From: Ceratopteris richardii
Lineage: Eukaryota > Streptophyta > Polypodiopsida > Polypodiales > Pteridaceae
Assembly: GCA_020310875.1 (NCBI GenBank)
Contig: CM035435.1
Coordinates: 71,123,455-71,187,454 of the forward strand
Length of the DNA stretch: 64,000 nucleotides
Direction of reading: 5' to 3'
The translations under genes were made by a program, and so were the position numbers. Positions 17,551 through 28,559 of the stretch are shown in pieces (positions within the stretch are counted from its first letter, which is position 1; each line of letters begins with the position of its first letter). The notes beneath the pieces are model-generated. The model was not told where the DNA came from and searched no databases. It saw only the letters and a list, made by a program, of their open reading frames with translations.

Positions 17551-19430
17551 AGCGTAGCTCCTAGCTCCTTGAGTAAATTTTGAGTTAACATGGATGACAT
17601 CTAAGATACCTCTTGATAATAGAGGCATATAGTTGTTTTCAAGAATGAACACTAAAAAGGCTTTTTGGTGATTCCTTCCATCAAGGCCCTAAACCAAGGA
17701 TGGGTTCCTAGTGTTAGGCTAGTGTATGCATATTTTATTAATACTTATATTTATCTTGGCTATATTGTAAACTGAAATGTGGTTATTTGTAAAGGGATGC
17801 AATCCCTTCAAGGAAATGTACCTTTTCATCTTATCGTCTTTTGTTGATTGTCGATTGTCTAAGTTATTCCAGTAAATATGTGGATTAGGCAGATCAAAAT
17901 TATAAATTGTTTGTGTATTCATTGAAGTATAAGTGTCCGTAGAATGTCTGACTATCTCTGTAACCAACCATGCAAAAGTGAACTTATGGCTTGAGAATTG
18001 GATGTGTAGAAAACACCAAGGTTATAGAGAATATTCACACTAGGTGCAGTTAAGGAACTTTACAAAAAATATCCTATATGTGTAGGAAACGTATAGGCCC
18101 TTCCACTCAAGTTCCTCTAGACAAGAACCCACCCTTGATTGCCATTGTCTGCAGTAGTTTAATCGATAGTCTATTCTAGTGTGAACTATCGAGAAGAGGT
18201 TAAGATTGGCAATCTTGCTAGGGATTGGTCCTAGTAAGAAGTACAAGTACAATACACAAGCATGATCGATGATAAGTCATCAGGGAGCCCTATAAGCAAT
18301 CAACACAAAGAAACAATAATAGGAAAGTACTTTGATGTTTGATCTTGAACCTGACCACCAGATCATAGCAGTGTTGAAAGTTTCTCCAATAACATCACAA
18401 AACCTACAACACCTCCACTAGAGCAAGGAAGAAAGAATTCACATCCACAAGCTAAAAGTGTAGACTAACAAGAGTACTACATTTAATCTTATATAAGAGA
18501 TGCTCGTTTGAGAGCATTCAAATGATTTCAATGCATGATTGCTGTGAACACAGATGTTGTCAAGTAGCAAGTAGAGCTAAAATAATGGATGCAAGGTTAA
18601 AATTTTGGGGACAAAGCTATTATGATAGATGAAAATATGTATTGGATTGCATGGAAGTGTTCTACAAAGGTAATTGTATGAACTCAAGTCAATGTTTGAA
18701 TTTCATATGTGATGTAGTACGTAAAAAGGCCAAGTGAACCAAATTCCACAATTGCATCTATTTTAATGTGTTTGAGAAACTTAAAAAGAAAAGATAGAAA
18801 TTTTTATGAAGCTTTGGCATTCAAGAGTTCTAGTGTGAATTACACAAAGAGTCTATTTGATTATTTTTTGTGGACTGGTGCACTTCATCATCATATGGAA
18901 TTGTTGAAGGAGGAAGATTTATATGAAAATGGAACACAATATAAAATCACATGTGAAAATCTATCATGGACACAAAGGAAACCATCTTCAACCTTAGATT
19001 CCATGTCACTTTCTATATCTCATTTTTAGTTCTGAATTTGGAGAAACCAATGCTTCCATTGCATCTGGAATGTGCCAAAACCCCAAGATCCATTGTCTAT
19101 TTGCTAAATTCTGACACCTAGAGGTCTGGTTTCTAGTTGGTGATATCATCGATGATATCATCAAGTCGTAACCACCCTTGGAAAACCTATATAAAGAGGG
19201 GTTAGCCACATTCATTCTCAGTCTTGTGAATACCAATCTTGGGAGCTAAAGGAGTCATGATCGCCAAGTAAGTACTCTCCAAGTTCGAGTTCCTGTTCTT
19301 GCCTTGTTCCTTGTTCTAGTCATGTCTATACGTGATCTTGATTTTAAAAAATGATGATATGGCCTTGCAATCTTTGAAAATTGGCACCTAGCAAGTATGG
19401 AGAACAATAGTGTGTCTTTTTAAATGGTTT
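17551..19430. other. No recognisable gene, A+T-rich repeat-like DNA
   Basis: I see no family signature. The longest frame (18766-19029, 87 codons) resembles nothing I know and has no start context or neighbours that argue for a gene. The segment may hold decayed tails of the gypsy remnant or LTR debris. Confidence 0.5.
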
Positions 19431-19439
19431 CCTAAATCT

Positions 19440-19800
19440 ATTCTAATTGGTCAAAGCCATTGTGCTATTGGCTTTGTATTGAGCTCCCAAACCTGCTCTT
19501 TTTCTTATATGGTTTCCTTAGGGAAATTGAGTGTCCATCAGTTGAATTCTCGCCTCCAAAGAAGACATCTATGATTTCATCTATGAAGGAGCAAAATACT
19601 CCTTCAATGCTAGATGGCAGCCGCCAATATGTGTTGAAGTAGATCTAAACAAAGATATCCCCTCCAAAAATTCCATGGACATTGGAGAAGACAAAACCAT
19701 TGAGCACGATATTATAAACAAGAACTTGCCAAATGCTTGCTTTCGTTGTGGCTTGTAGGCCACAGAATAAAATATTTTCCTTTGAGACAAAAGTCCATTA
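19440..19800 (+). pseudogene. Possible LINE ORF1 / zinc-knuckle remnant
   Basis: One frame contains RWQPPICVEVDLNKDIPSK followed about 30 residues later by NLPNACFRCG. This recalls the end of the nucleic-acid-binding domain of plant LINE ORF1 proteins (V-E-V-D-L then a CxxC knuckle). The knuckle is cut off after the second Cys by a stop. The match is by eye on a short, broken frame and could instead be a gag fragment. Confidence 0.3.
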
Positions 19801-19855
19801 AGAATAAATAAAATCTAGAAAAGGCTGATGTAATGAGGAAAAAAGAAGTTGTAGT

Positions 19856-20111
19856 TGTCAAACATTGGTCCACAGGGATCATTCCATGTGTGTGTGGGAC
19901 AAGGGCCAACCATAGCCAAGGTCCCAAACTAGGGGGATATCCTAAGGTATTCAATAGTAATGGGGATGAATGTTGCATGATGTCCACAAGGCAGCACTAG
20001 ACCATTCCAAATCATTGCTATTTTCAAAATACAAGAGGATATAAATGGATGGTAGGAGATTTGCACACACATCATTCATAAGTTATTTCTAGCTTTGTTT
20101 TTGGGCTCACA
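19856..20111 (+). repeat. 5' LTR of gypsy element G
   Basis: TGTCAAACATTGGTCCACA...TTTTTGGGCTCACA. It is clearly similar to 28289-28541 along its full length (shared GTGTGTGTGGGACAA, ATAGCCAAGG, GGATATAAATGGATGG, CACACACATCAT, AGCTTTGTTTTTGGGC). A TATA-like GATATAAATGG lies in both. A primer-site-like TTGGTATCACAACC starts at 20113. Confidence 0.8.
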
Positions 20112-20112
20112 C

Positions 20113-20126
20113 TTGGTATCACAACC
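20113..20126 (+). other. Probable primer binding site of element G
   Basis: TTGGTATCACAACC follows the LTR by one base. The first eight bases fit an initiator-tRNA-Met site (TGGTATCA) but the rest has diverged. Confidence 0.5.
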
Positions 20127-21163
20127 ACAGAGCTAAACTTAGAAGTGTTTTTGGAGTCTTTTCACATGATTTTACTGGCATTTTTGCATGTTCTTTACCT
20201 CAAATTATCATCTTCTTCACGAGATCTTACATGTACTAGCGGTCGTCGAATCTTGTGCAAAAGTTGGAGCAAAAGAATGGAGCATAGGGGATCCCATAGG
20301 ACACCCCCTACATGATTGACACATGCATGGCTCCCAAGATAGCGAAGACATCCCACTTAGTCACACGTGAGTGCTACCCTCCCCCCCTACAATCCACAAA
20401 GAGAGAGAGAGAAGAGCTTCATCATGCTCCTCTCTTGAGAGTTGAAGGTATACTACTTCTTCATATATAGGTGCCTGCAGATGATCTTTGAATGCCATAT
20501 GGGATAATACACACCCGCATGCATGCGTTCCTGGCTGGAGAAGGTGTATAGGGCATACGAGAAAAAAATTTGAAGTTTTTTTGAAGCCATAACCATAAGC
20601 TTTCCTACCATAACGTGTTGCACTACATAGCTCCACTAAGTTGGTCATATCTTGGTCATACCACCTCCAAATTCAGAGCTTTTTATTTCTATGGATTGCT
20701 CTTAGAGAGTGCTTTCTAGAGCCTATCACGAGATATCTTTTTGATTAAGTCACAATCTTGTGAAGAGCTTTGATTGTGTTCATTCATCATCATCAACCCT
20801 CGTTTGAGTACTTTCTTGATGCAACACCTATCGGGAGATTCTTGGAAAGCCAAAAGGAAATAGTGGACCATATTTAGCATCTGCACCTACCTGCATATCA
20901 ACTCGTGGACCTTCATATAAGCTTTTTGGTCAATTATTATGCATTCTTGCTTTCTTTTTTATTCATACCACATATGGAAACTACATATGTGCATAGCATC
21001 TATAGTATATGCATACTTACAATGTTGTCTAGTCTTGTATGGTGCATGAACAGGTACAAGTAAGTATTATTCTTATAGGTTCAACAAGGAAAGAATAAGA
21101 ACTTGGTGTATTCTTATTAAAATACCCTACCGCAAGCATGGAGAAATTTGTCAAGGTGTGCAA
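20127..21163. other. Leader of element G, left of the B insertion
   Basis: This is non-coding. It includes a (GA)n run at 20400-20412. It continues beyond element B at 26407, as shown by the TGCAA duplication flanking B. Confidence 0.5.
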
Positions 21164-22168
21164 TGTGAAGAGATGGATAGATATGTGCTTGAAGATGAAG
21201 AGGTATTGCAAAATCCTTGATCTACATCAGCCAAATGAACTCCATGAGTATGTGGTGGGCCCTTTTAGCTTGACAATGGATGTATTAGACACCCTATGTA
21301 CCTTGGAAGATCACTATAAAAAAGATAGATCAAAATAGATAAGTTGGAGTTAGCTTAGAGGTGAAGAACTTGCTATTTTTGGTTTGTACACCTGTCCAGT
21401 GTTTTGCATAATTATCTGAGCACAGCATCAATTAATTTAATCCCTTTTGGGGAAGTCTAGTTAACTTAAAGAGATAACTTTCAAGAGTAATCGCATAAAA
21501 AATAATGAACCAGACACTGAGAATGATGTTTAACAAGTGATGACATCATCCCAATTTTCATGGGCTGCTACAGTGATGAGATCAGTGATCAGAAAAATGA
21601 ACATAACTCAAGCTTTAAGAATTCAATGATTATGAAAATTTTTATGCTTATACAAAACAGTATGCTGAATCCAAAAAGCTTTAAATAATTGAATTTGGGT
21701 AAGCACACGCTGAGAAACAACTCTGACAAGATGAGTAAAAAAGTTGGGTACTTGATAGAGAAGTGAAAATGAATAGATAGGGTTGACTTCAACTGAACAT
21801 AACTGAAGATTGCGACAACCAAATGAAATGAAAATTGGTGAGCACATGGTAGACTTGTAGAGCTAACTTTACTAAGTTCAATCACTGAAAGTGATGCACC
21901 AAGCTCAGAGAAACCATCTCTGCAATCTGATTGAGAAAACTAAGAGATATGGCAGTGAGTAGTACACTTCTCAAGAACATGGAAATATGAACTCAAATGA
22001 TCATGAAAATGAAAGTATATTGATTTTATAGCACAATGGACCTACTGATACATATGTGTGCCTTGAAATCACACCTTGATATGGCATAAATCTCAGCTCT
22101 TCGAAGTCTTCTCTGAGGTCTCTATAACCACGACTAAAGCTGGCATCTATTTATAGTTGAGCTTGGGA
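21164..22168 (-). repeat. 3' LTR of element B (truncated)
   Basis: Direct copy of 25236-26125 (shared ACCCTATGTACCTTGGAAGA, GTCCAGTGTTTTGCATAATT, CTGAGGTCTCTATAACCA). Its left 90 bp resemble the left end of the LTR of C (TGT-GAAGAGATGGAT versus TGTTGGGAAAGATGGAT). It stops at 22168 just past the TATA box (minus-strand CTATAAATAG, 22156-22147), joined directly to pol. Confidence 0.8.
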
Positions 22169-25100
22169 ACTCATATTGTCACCAAAAATAGTGGGAGTTT
22201 CAAACTCCAATCCAAGATCTTTGAATAATGTCTTCATCCACATAGCTTCTTGTGTAGATATGGCAAGACCTTTATATTCAGCTTTAGTAGAAGAGAGAGC
22301 AACTATGGGCTGCTTCTTGGATGACCATGAAATAAGCTTTGAACCTACAAAGGTAAGATAACCTGAAGTGCTCCTTCTATCTTCCTTGGAACCAGCCCAA
22401 TCTGCATCAGAAAATAGCTTCAAACCTAAATCAGATACATAAGGATAATAAAGTCCTTCATTTATGGTTCCTTTGAGATACTTGAGAATCCTTTTGGCAA
22501 CATTTATGTGTGGTTTTCTTGGTGTGTGCATAAATTGACTTAGCACACTCAAACTGTAACATATATCTACTTTTGTCAATGTGGCATAGTTGAGACTACC
22601 CACTAGACTTTGATATGATGTGATGTCCTCTATGAGTTCACCTTCATGTGAGCTCAATTTTTTATTGACCTCAATTGGAGTAACTGCAATTTTACAATCC
22701 TCCATCTTGAATTTTGCCCCTTGATATACTTCCTTTGAGTGAGAAATAAACCATGATCTTTGTAGACAACTTCCAAACCTAGGAAGTAGGTAAGTGATCC
22801 TAATTCACTTATCTTGAATTCTTCTCTCATATGATCTTTGACCTTCTTCGTACCATCTGCATCATTCCCTATCAATATAATACCATCTACATATACACAT
22901 AAGTAGATGACCTCAAAATTACTCTTTTTGATAAAGAGTGAAGGATCTGTCTTGCTTGGTTGAAAGCCTTTGTCCTGCAAGAATGAAACAAACCTGAAAT
23001 TCCAAGCTCTTGGGGCTTGCTTGGACCATACAATGCTTTGTTAAGTTTACACACATAATCAGGATAAACTTGATTCTCAAAACTAGGTGGTTGTGCCATA
23101 TATACCTCTTCTGTTATCCAACCATTCAAGAATGCATTCTTTACATGTAGTTGAAGTATCTTCCAATTATTGGAAGAGGTAATACTAAGCAAACCCCTAA
23201 TAGTAGGCATCTTTGCCACAGGAGAGAAGGTCTCCTCATAATCAATTCCCTGAGTTTGTGCAAAGCCTTTTGCTACAAGCCTTGCCTTATACCTATTAAT
23301 GGAACCATCAGAATTCTTCTTGAGTTTATAGACCCATCTTGAGCCTATTACCTTCATGGAAGAAGTCTTGGGCACCAAATCCCAAGTGTTGTTCTCCTCA
23401 AGTGCTTTAATCTCTTCCTTCATTGCATGCTTCCATTCTGATTTTGTTTTGGCCTCTTCAAAGGATGATGGCTCCTCTTGGTTTATGTCATGTGCTATGT
23501 AGATATAATGTTTAGGTACTAATGAGGTGTCAAACCCATACCTTTCTGGTTTTTTCTTTTCCCTCATAGATCTTCTTAGGCCATGACGTGATGATTCTTC
23601 CTCATGTCCAAGTTCCTGCAATTTTGCTTTATCTTTAGACTTCCATGCTTTGGTCTTTTCCATCCGAGATTCTTCATCATCCTCTGAGGTGTCTTGTTCT
23701 TCAATCTTTGGTTGTTCTTTACCAAGCTTTGGAAAATCTTCTTCAAGATCATATGGTAAATTGACCTTCCTGCATGAATCTTCATACCATGAATTGTTCT
23801 CATAAAAAACTACATCTCTGCTTACCAAGAATCCTTTGTTGGTAGGATTGTATAACCTGTAGCCCTTTTGATTGTTGTCATATCCAATGAATATGCACCT
23901 TTCTGCCTTTGGATCAATCTTACCTCTAACCTGTGAAGGAACATGAGCATAAGAAATGCAACCAAAAATTTTACAATGATCTAAGCTTTGTGTTCTTCCA
24001 TTCCAAGCCTCATATGGAGTCATCCCACCAAGGGATTTTGAAGGCAACCTATTAATCAAGTAAGTGGTTGTAGGTACAACCTCAGCCCATAAGTAATTAG
24101 GTAAATGCTTTTCATTCAACATAGACCTTGTAGCTTCAACAATTGTCCTATTCCTTCTTTCTGCCACTCCATTTTGCTCAGGAGTGTACCTTGTAGTTAC
24201 CTCTCTTTTGATTCCTCTTTCTGAAGAAAAGAATCAAACTCATGGGAGAAGTATTCTCCCCCTCCATCTGACCTTATCCTTTTTAGTGATTTACCTGTTT
24301 GATTCTCTACAAGAGCCAAATATCTTTTGAAAAATGAAAAAACTTCATCTTTTTGTTTCATAAAGAATAGGATAGTCCATCTATTGCAATCATCAATAAA
24401 GGAGACATAATACCTTGATCTTGATATTGAAGCATCCTTGCTAGGTCCCCATACATCTGTATGAACCAACCAAAAGAGATCTCCATGCATATAACCTTTC
24501 TTCATGAATGATAACCTATGAGACTTTCCAAATTGACATGCACTACACTTATAAATCATGTGTTGTTTTGACAAGTTAGGGAGTCCAATCACACTTTGGT
24601 CCCTGTAAATTTGCTTTAATGATCTTTCACCAATATGTGCCAATATCTTGTGCCATACCTCTAGTTCTGTGAGTGTTTGATTACCATAATTGAAGAGAGC
24701 TATTTTCCTTGTGTCTTGCAACTCAAAGGTGAATAGTCTACCTCTCTTTTCTCCCTTTGGTATTCTTCTAAACCCTTGGCTAGGGTCTTCCACATATGCT
24801 CCTCCTCTTGTGAACCTGACTTGTAATCCTTTCTCTACTATCTGCCCAACACTTATCAAATTCTTTGTAATGGTAGGGACATAGATTACCTTATTGAGTA
24901 GATTGATGTTTCCATCAGGTGCTTTGACATTGCCTATTTTCTCCACAGGATGTCTTGTGTCATCTCATGTTTGTACCTCATGCTTATTTCTTAGATCTTC
25001 TAAATCTGATAGGAGTGCCACATTTCTTGCCACATGATTTGAACAACTTGAATCTATGTAGAAAACATGCTCATCAGATTTACCTTGTGGCATAGCCATG

Positions 25101-25235
25101 TTCATGATCAATAATGAATCCTCTTTGTTTGAGTCTTCTATGTAGTTATTGAGGTATCTCCTTCCTTTGTAGCCTCCTTGATAGTTTGAATGACTGTAGT
25201 TGTTGTGATTGCCATGGTAGTTGTTGAACCTTTTT
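22151..25235 (-). pseudogene. Element B pol (protease to RNase H), frameshifted
   Basis: Right to left: end of a Gly/Asn-rich gag (25235-25100), protease with the active site mutated to YIDSSCSNH (DSG to DSS, near 25060), pre-integrase and integrase zinc region (24197-24946, HKILAHIGERSLKQ, CSACQFGKSH), integrase core and RT start (22887-24167, [45 protein letters not shown]), RT palm (22654-22980) and RNase H (22151-22705, LFSDADWAGSKEDRRSTSGY, ALSSTKAEYKG). The RT catalytic box reads YVDG instead of YVDD (near 22880). At least three frame breaks separate the pieces. The last frame ends by reading into LTR sequence at the deletion point near 22168. Confidence 0.85.
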
Positions 25236-26406
25236 TAGCTTTCCAATGGATGTATTAGAAACCCTATGTACCTTGGAAGATCACTCTCAAAAAGATAGAT
25301 CAAAACAGATAAGTTGGAGTTAGCTCAGAGGTGAAGAACTTGCTATTTTGGTTCATACACATGTCCAGTGTTTTGCATAATTCTCTAAGCACAGCAACAG
25401 TTATCTTAATTCCTTTTGGGGAAGTCTAGTTAACTTAAAGAGCTAAATTTCAAGAATAATCTCATAAAAGATAATGAACCAGACACTGAGAATGATGTTT
25501 AACAAGTGATGACATCATCCCGATTTTCATGGGCTACTACAGTAATTAGACTAGTGAGCAAAAAAATGAACATAATGCAAGCTTTAAAAATTCAATGATT
25601 ATGAAAATTTGTATGCTTATACTAAACAGTATGATAAATCGAAAAAGCTTTAAATCATTGACTTTGGGTAAGTACACACTGAGAAATAGCTCTGACAAGA
25701 TGAGTAAAAAAGTCAAGTACTTGATAGAGAAGTGAAAATGAATAGACAGGGTTGACTTCAACTGAACATAACTGAAGACTGAAACACCCAAATGAAATGA
25801 AAATTGGTGAGCATATACTAGACTTATAGAGACAACTTTACTAAGTTAAATCACTGAAAATGATGCCCCAAGCTCAGAGAAACCATCTTTGCAATCTGAC
25901 TGAGAAAACTTAGAGATATGGCAGTGAGTAGTACACTTCACAAGAACATGGAAATATGAACTCAAATGATCATGAAAATGAAAGTATATTGATTTACAAC
26001 AGAATGAACTTACTGATACATATGTGTGCCCTGAAACCACACCTTTATATGGCATAAAACTCAGCTCTTCGAGGTCTTCTCTGAGGTCTCTATAACCATG
26101 ACTAAAGCTGCCATCTATTTATAGTTGAGTTTGGGAGGCTAACTTCCCTCAATCACTCTCCAATCAATTAGTGATTGATTCGATTATTTATCTACGAGAA
26201 ATCACAAATTCATGGCTCCTCTTTCCCTTTTTGATCAAGTGAACTGAACCACTTAAGATTCTTTCACTTTTACATTAAGTAAAGTCTTGAAAAGTTACAA
26301 GAGGTAGTTCACAAGTGAACTTTACATTGTCTTCATTTTAAGGATCCTTCTTTGAATTTTTGGGACTCAAGACAATACTAAGGCTTGTCATAGACTTTCT
26401 CCAACA
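25236..26406 (-). repeat. 5' LTR of element B (inner end deleted)
   Basis: Starts TGTTGGAGAAAGTC on the minus strand at 26406 and carries the TATA box CTATAAATAG at 26124-26115. At 25236 it breaks off at AGCTTTCC and joins gag-coding sequence directly. The related LTR of C has about 105 further bases and then the primer binding site. Confidence 0.8.
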
Positions 26407-26713
26407 TGCAATCCCCTTTGTGCTTGTTAGCACCATTATTGTGGAAATTGCATGATAAGCTCTTAGTATAGTTTTTTACATTTTCAATTTTATGTCGTTA
26501 TGTTGTCAAAATTTCTAGGATTTATTATGCATATGGATCAAAGAATAGCAATCATACTAAAAGTTTCTTGTTTTATCATTTTCCTTTAAGCAAAGGCTTG
26601 TGACTTGTTTGTTTTCCATTGCCACTTATTTACTTTAGGGATACATAGAGTGTACAATTTGAGAAAAAAATATACAAATAGGAAATAAAAAAGTGATCGA
26701 AACCAATCCTAGA
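26407..26713. other. Leader of element G, right of the B insertion
   Basis: About 300 bp of A+T-rich sequence between the TGCAA duplication and the G gag start, with no gene. Confidence 0.5.
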
Positions 26714-28280
26714 ATGGAATCCAGACCATTGTCACCTACTAGGAGAGATACACTCATGGAAGAGCAGCCCGTAGATCCCATTCAGACCATGAGTAATAGG
26801 ATTACCAATCTAGAAAGCCCACTTTAGGATATCTTGGAGCACATGCGTGGTTCCAAGAAAGAGGAAGATGTGCATGATCCTGAATTGCTAGGGATGGAGG
26901 TAGATGCTCCAGAAGTCCCCACAGATAGCATCCTAGTTAGAGAGGCCAGAACATAGCTTAAGGATCTTAAGCCACCTAGATACCATGGCTCGACTCGTGC
27001 TAGGACTACTGATGTTGTTGAGCAGTGGCTCTACAAGTGGGAGCAGTGCTTTTGTTAGCCATGTATAACCTTCTCGACATCACCCATAGGTGGTGGCCCA
27101 ACATAGAACAAGATAAGAAAGAGCCCACAACTTGGGATCAATTCAAGATCTTTTTATATAACAATTTCCTATGACTTGATGAGAGGTCTAGAGTGCTAGA
27201 CACATGGTTCTTCATCAGTCAGAAGAATCAGACTATTCAAGAGTACTAGGATAAGTACAAAGAGGTACTTCTTAAAGTACCTGATACTATCCCTGAGTTT
27301 CTCTAGGTCCACAAGTTCATCTTGGGAGTGAGAGAAACCTAGAACTTTGGTGAGGAAGGAGAGATGCCAATTCTTGGCATAGGCCACGAAGACAGCTTTA
27401 GTCTATGAGGATGGCCATAGGGGCATAGGCTCCCAGGGTCAGAAGTCCTCATGGCCTAAGGTAAGTCGATCCTTCCACACACCTACTATTGTCTCTAGCA
27501 GTGCACATCCTTCTAGAGAGGCTAAGAAAGTCCATATGATCAAGACAATTGTGCGAGGTAAAAGGAAATTGTCTACTCTCGCTGAAAGGGCTTATAATAA
27601 GTCTATTCTTACCCCTCAACAGAAAGAGAAGTTAATGAAAGAGGGGTTATGCTATGGGTGTTTAGGGCAGCGCTTGTTGAAGGATCATCCTAAGAAAAAG
27701 AAGATAGCAGCCACCATAGCTACTAATCCCACTCGGAAAAGAGTGATGGAGATGAGGACTTTGGAGATTCCACATCCTCGATATCATCTCTCATAGTGGC
27801 CATCTCTGTCACAAAGAAGGTTCCTATTGTGCCAAACGTTGTGCTTTTGCTAGTGGTACAAAAAGGATATCAGTTTCCTAACAGAGAACTCATTACCATG
27901 ATGGGAGTCATAACAGAATAGCCTATCAAGGTACTCTTTGACATTGGATCAACACATAATGTGATTAGTTCTTGACTAGTCAAGAGGTTACATCTAGAGA
28001 GTGTGTAGTCAGATTATTCCTACATAGTAGAGTTAGTTGACAAGAAGGTAATCGAGACATGGGATCGATGAGTTGTTGATTTGCCCATTCAAATCTATGG
28101 CTATGAGGACATATTAGATTTTGAGATAGCGAGACCAGCATGTTTCGATGTAGTCTTTAGTAATAAATAGCATGCAAGGAAGAGACGAGTCATTGACTTT
28201 GCTTCGAATGCATACGAGTTTGAGCATTAGAGGAGGCTCCTACTGATTGGTGGAGAGCCAAATCTCCAATAGATGTGAAG
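26714..28280 (+). pseudogene. Element G gag and protease only (gypsy)
   Basis: Starts at the ATG at 26714 (MESRPLSPTRRD). Recognisable parts are a coiled segment (TMSNRITNLESP), a gag domain (LKDLKPPRYHGSTRARTTD, VEQWLYKWEQCF near 26960-27050), a zinc-knuckle remnant (GLCYGCLGQRLLKDHP, 27640-27690; the His and last Cys are lost), and a protease (IKVLFDIGSTHNVIS near 27925-27970, DSG changed to DIG). Several stops and frameshifts are present. Twenty codons after VIDFASNAYEFEH the frame meets the polypurine tract and 3' LTR. No RT, RNase H or integrase exists between the LTRs, which fits a gag-only, non-autonomous (TR-GAG-like) element or an internal deletion. Confidence 0.75.
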
Positions 28281-28288
28281 GGAGAGAG
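28274..28288 (+). other. Polypurine tract of element G
   Basis: The purine run GTGAAGGGAGAGAG directly abuts the TG of the 3' LTR at 28289, as expected for plus-strand priming. Confidence 0.7.
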
Positions 28289-28541
28289 TGTCAGACATTG
28301 GTCCACAAGAATCAATCCTTGTGTGTGTGGGACAATGGCTAGCCATAGCCAAGGTAAGCTTAGGGGATATCTTAAGCTATTCGATAGTAAGGGGGATGAG
28401 TTTTGCATGATGGCCTCATGGAAGCATTAGAACATTCTAGATCATTGATATTTTTATAATACAAGGGGATATAAATGGATGGGAGGAGAGTTGCACACAC
28501 ATCATCCATAAGTTATTTTTAGCTTTGTTTTTGGGCCCACA
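28289..28541 (+). repeat. 3' LTR of element G
   Basis: TGTCAGACATTGGTCCACA...TTTTTGGGCCCACA, about 253 bp, homologous to 19856-20111. The two copies differ by many substitutions and small indels, so the element is old. No matching target duplication is evident at the two outer ends (GTAGT versus ACAAT). Confidence 0.8.
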
Positions 28542-28559
28542 ACAATGGTCCAATGCGAT

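Larger units (their letters stand above)
21164..26406 (-). mobile_element. Ty1/copia element B, internally deleted, nested in G
   Basis: LTR-bounded copia element on the minus strand: TGTTGG... at 26406 to ...ACA at 21164, flanked by the direct repeat TGCAA at 21159-21163 and 26407-26411. Internal order (right to left): truncated gag, protease, pre-integrase, integrase, RT, RNase H, truncated LTR. Two deletions have removed the inner end of the right LTR with primer site and gag start, and the RNase H end with the outer part of the left LTR. Confidence 0.85.

Noticed and set aside
18766-19029. 87-codon plus-strand frame as a small gene
   Set aside because: No known motif, no neighbouring gene structure, and A+T-rich repeat context; a chance frame is more likely.
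19856-28541. Target duplication for element G
   Set aside because: The bases outside the two LTRs (GTAGT and ACAAT) do not match, so the pair may have decayed or come from different insertions.
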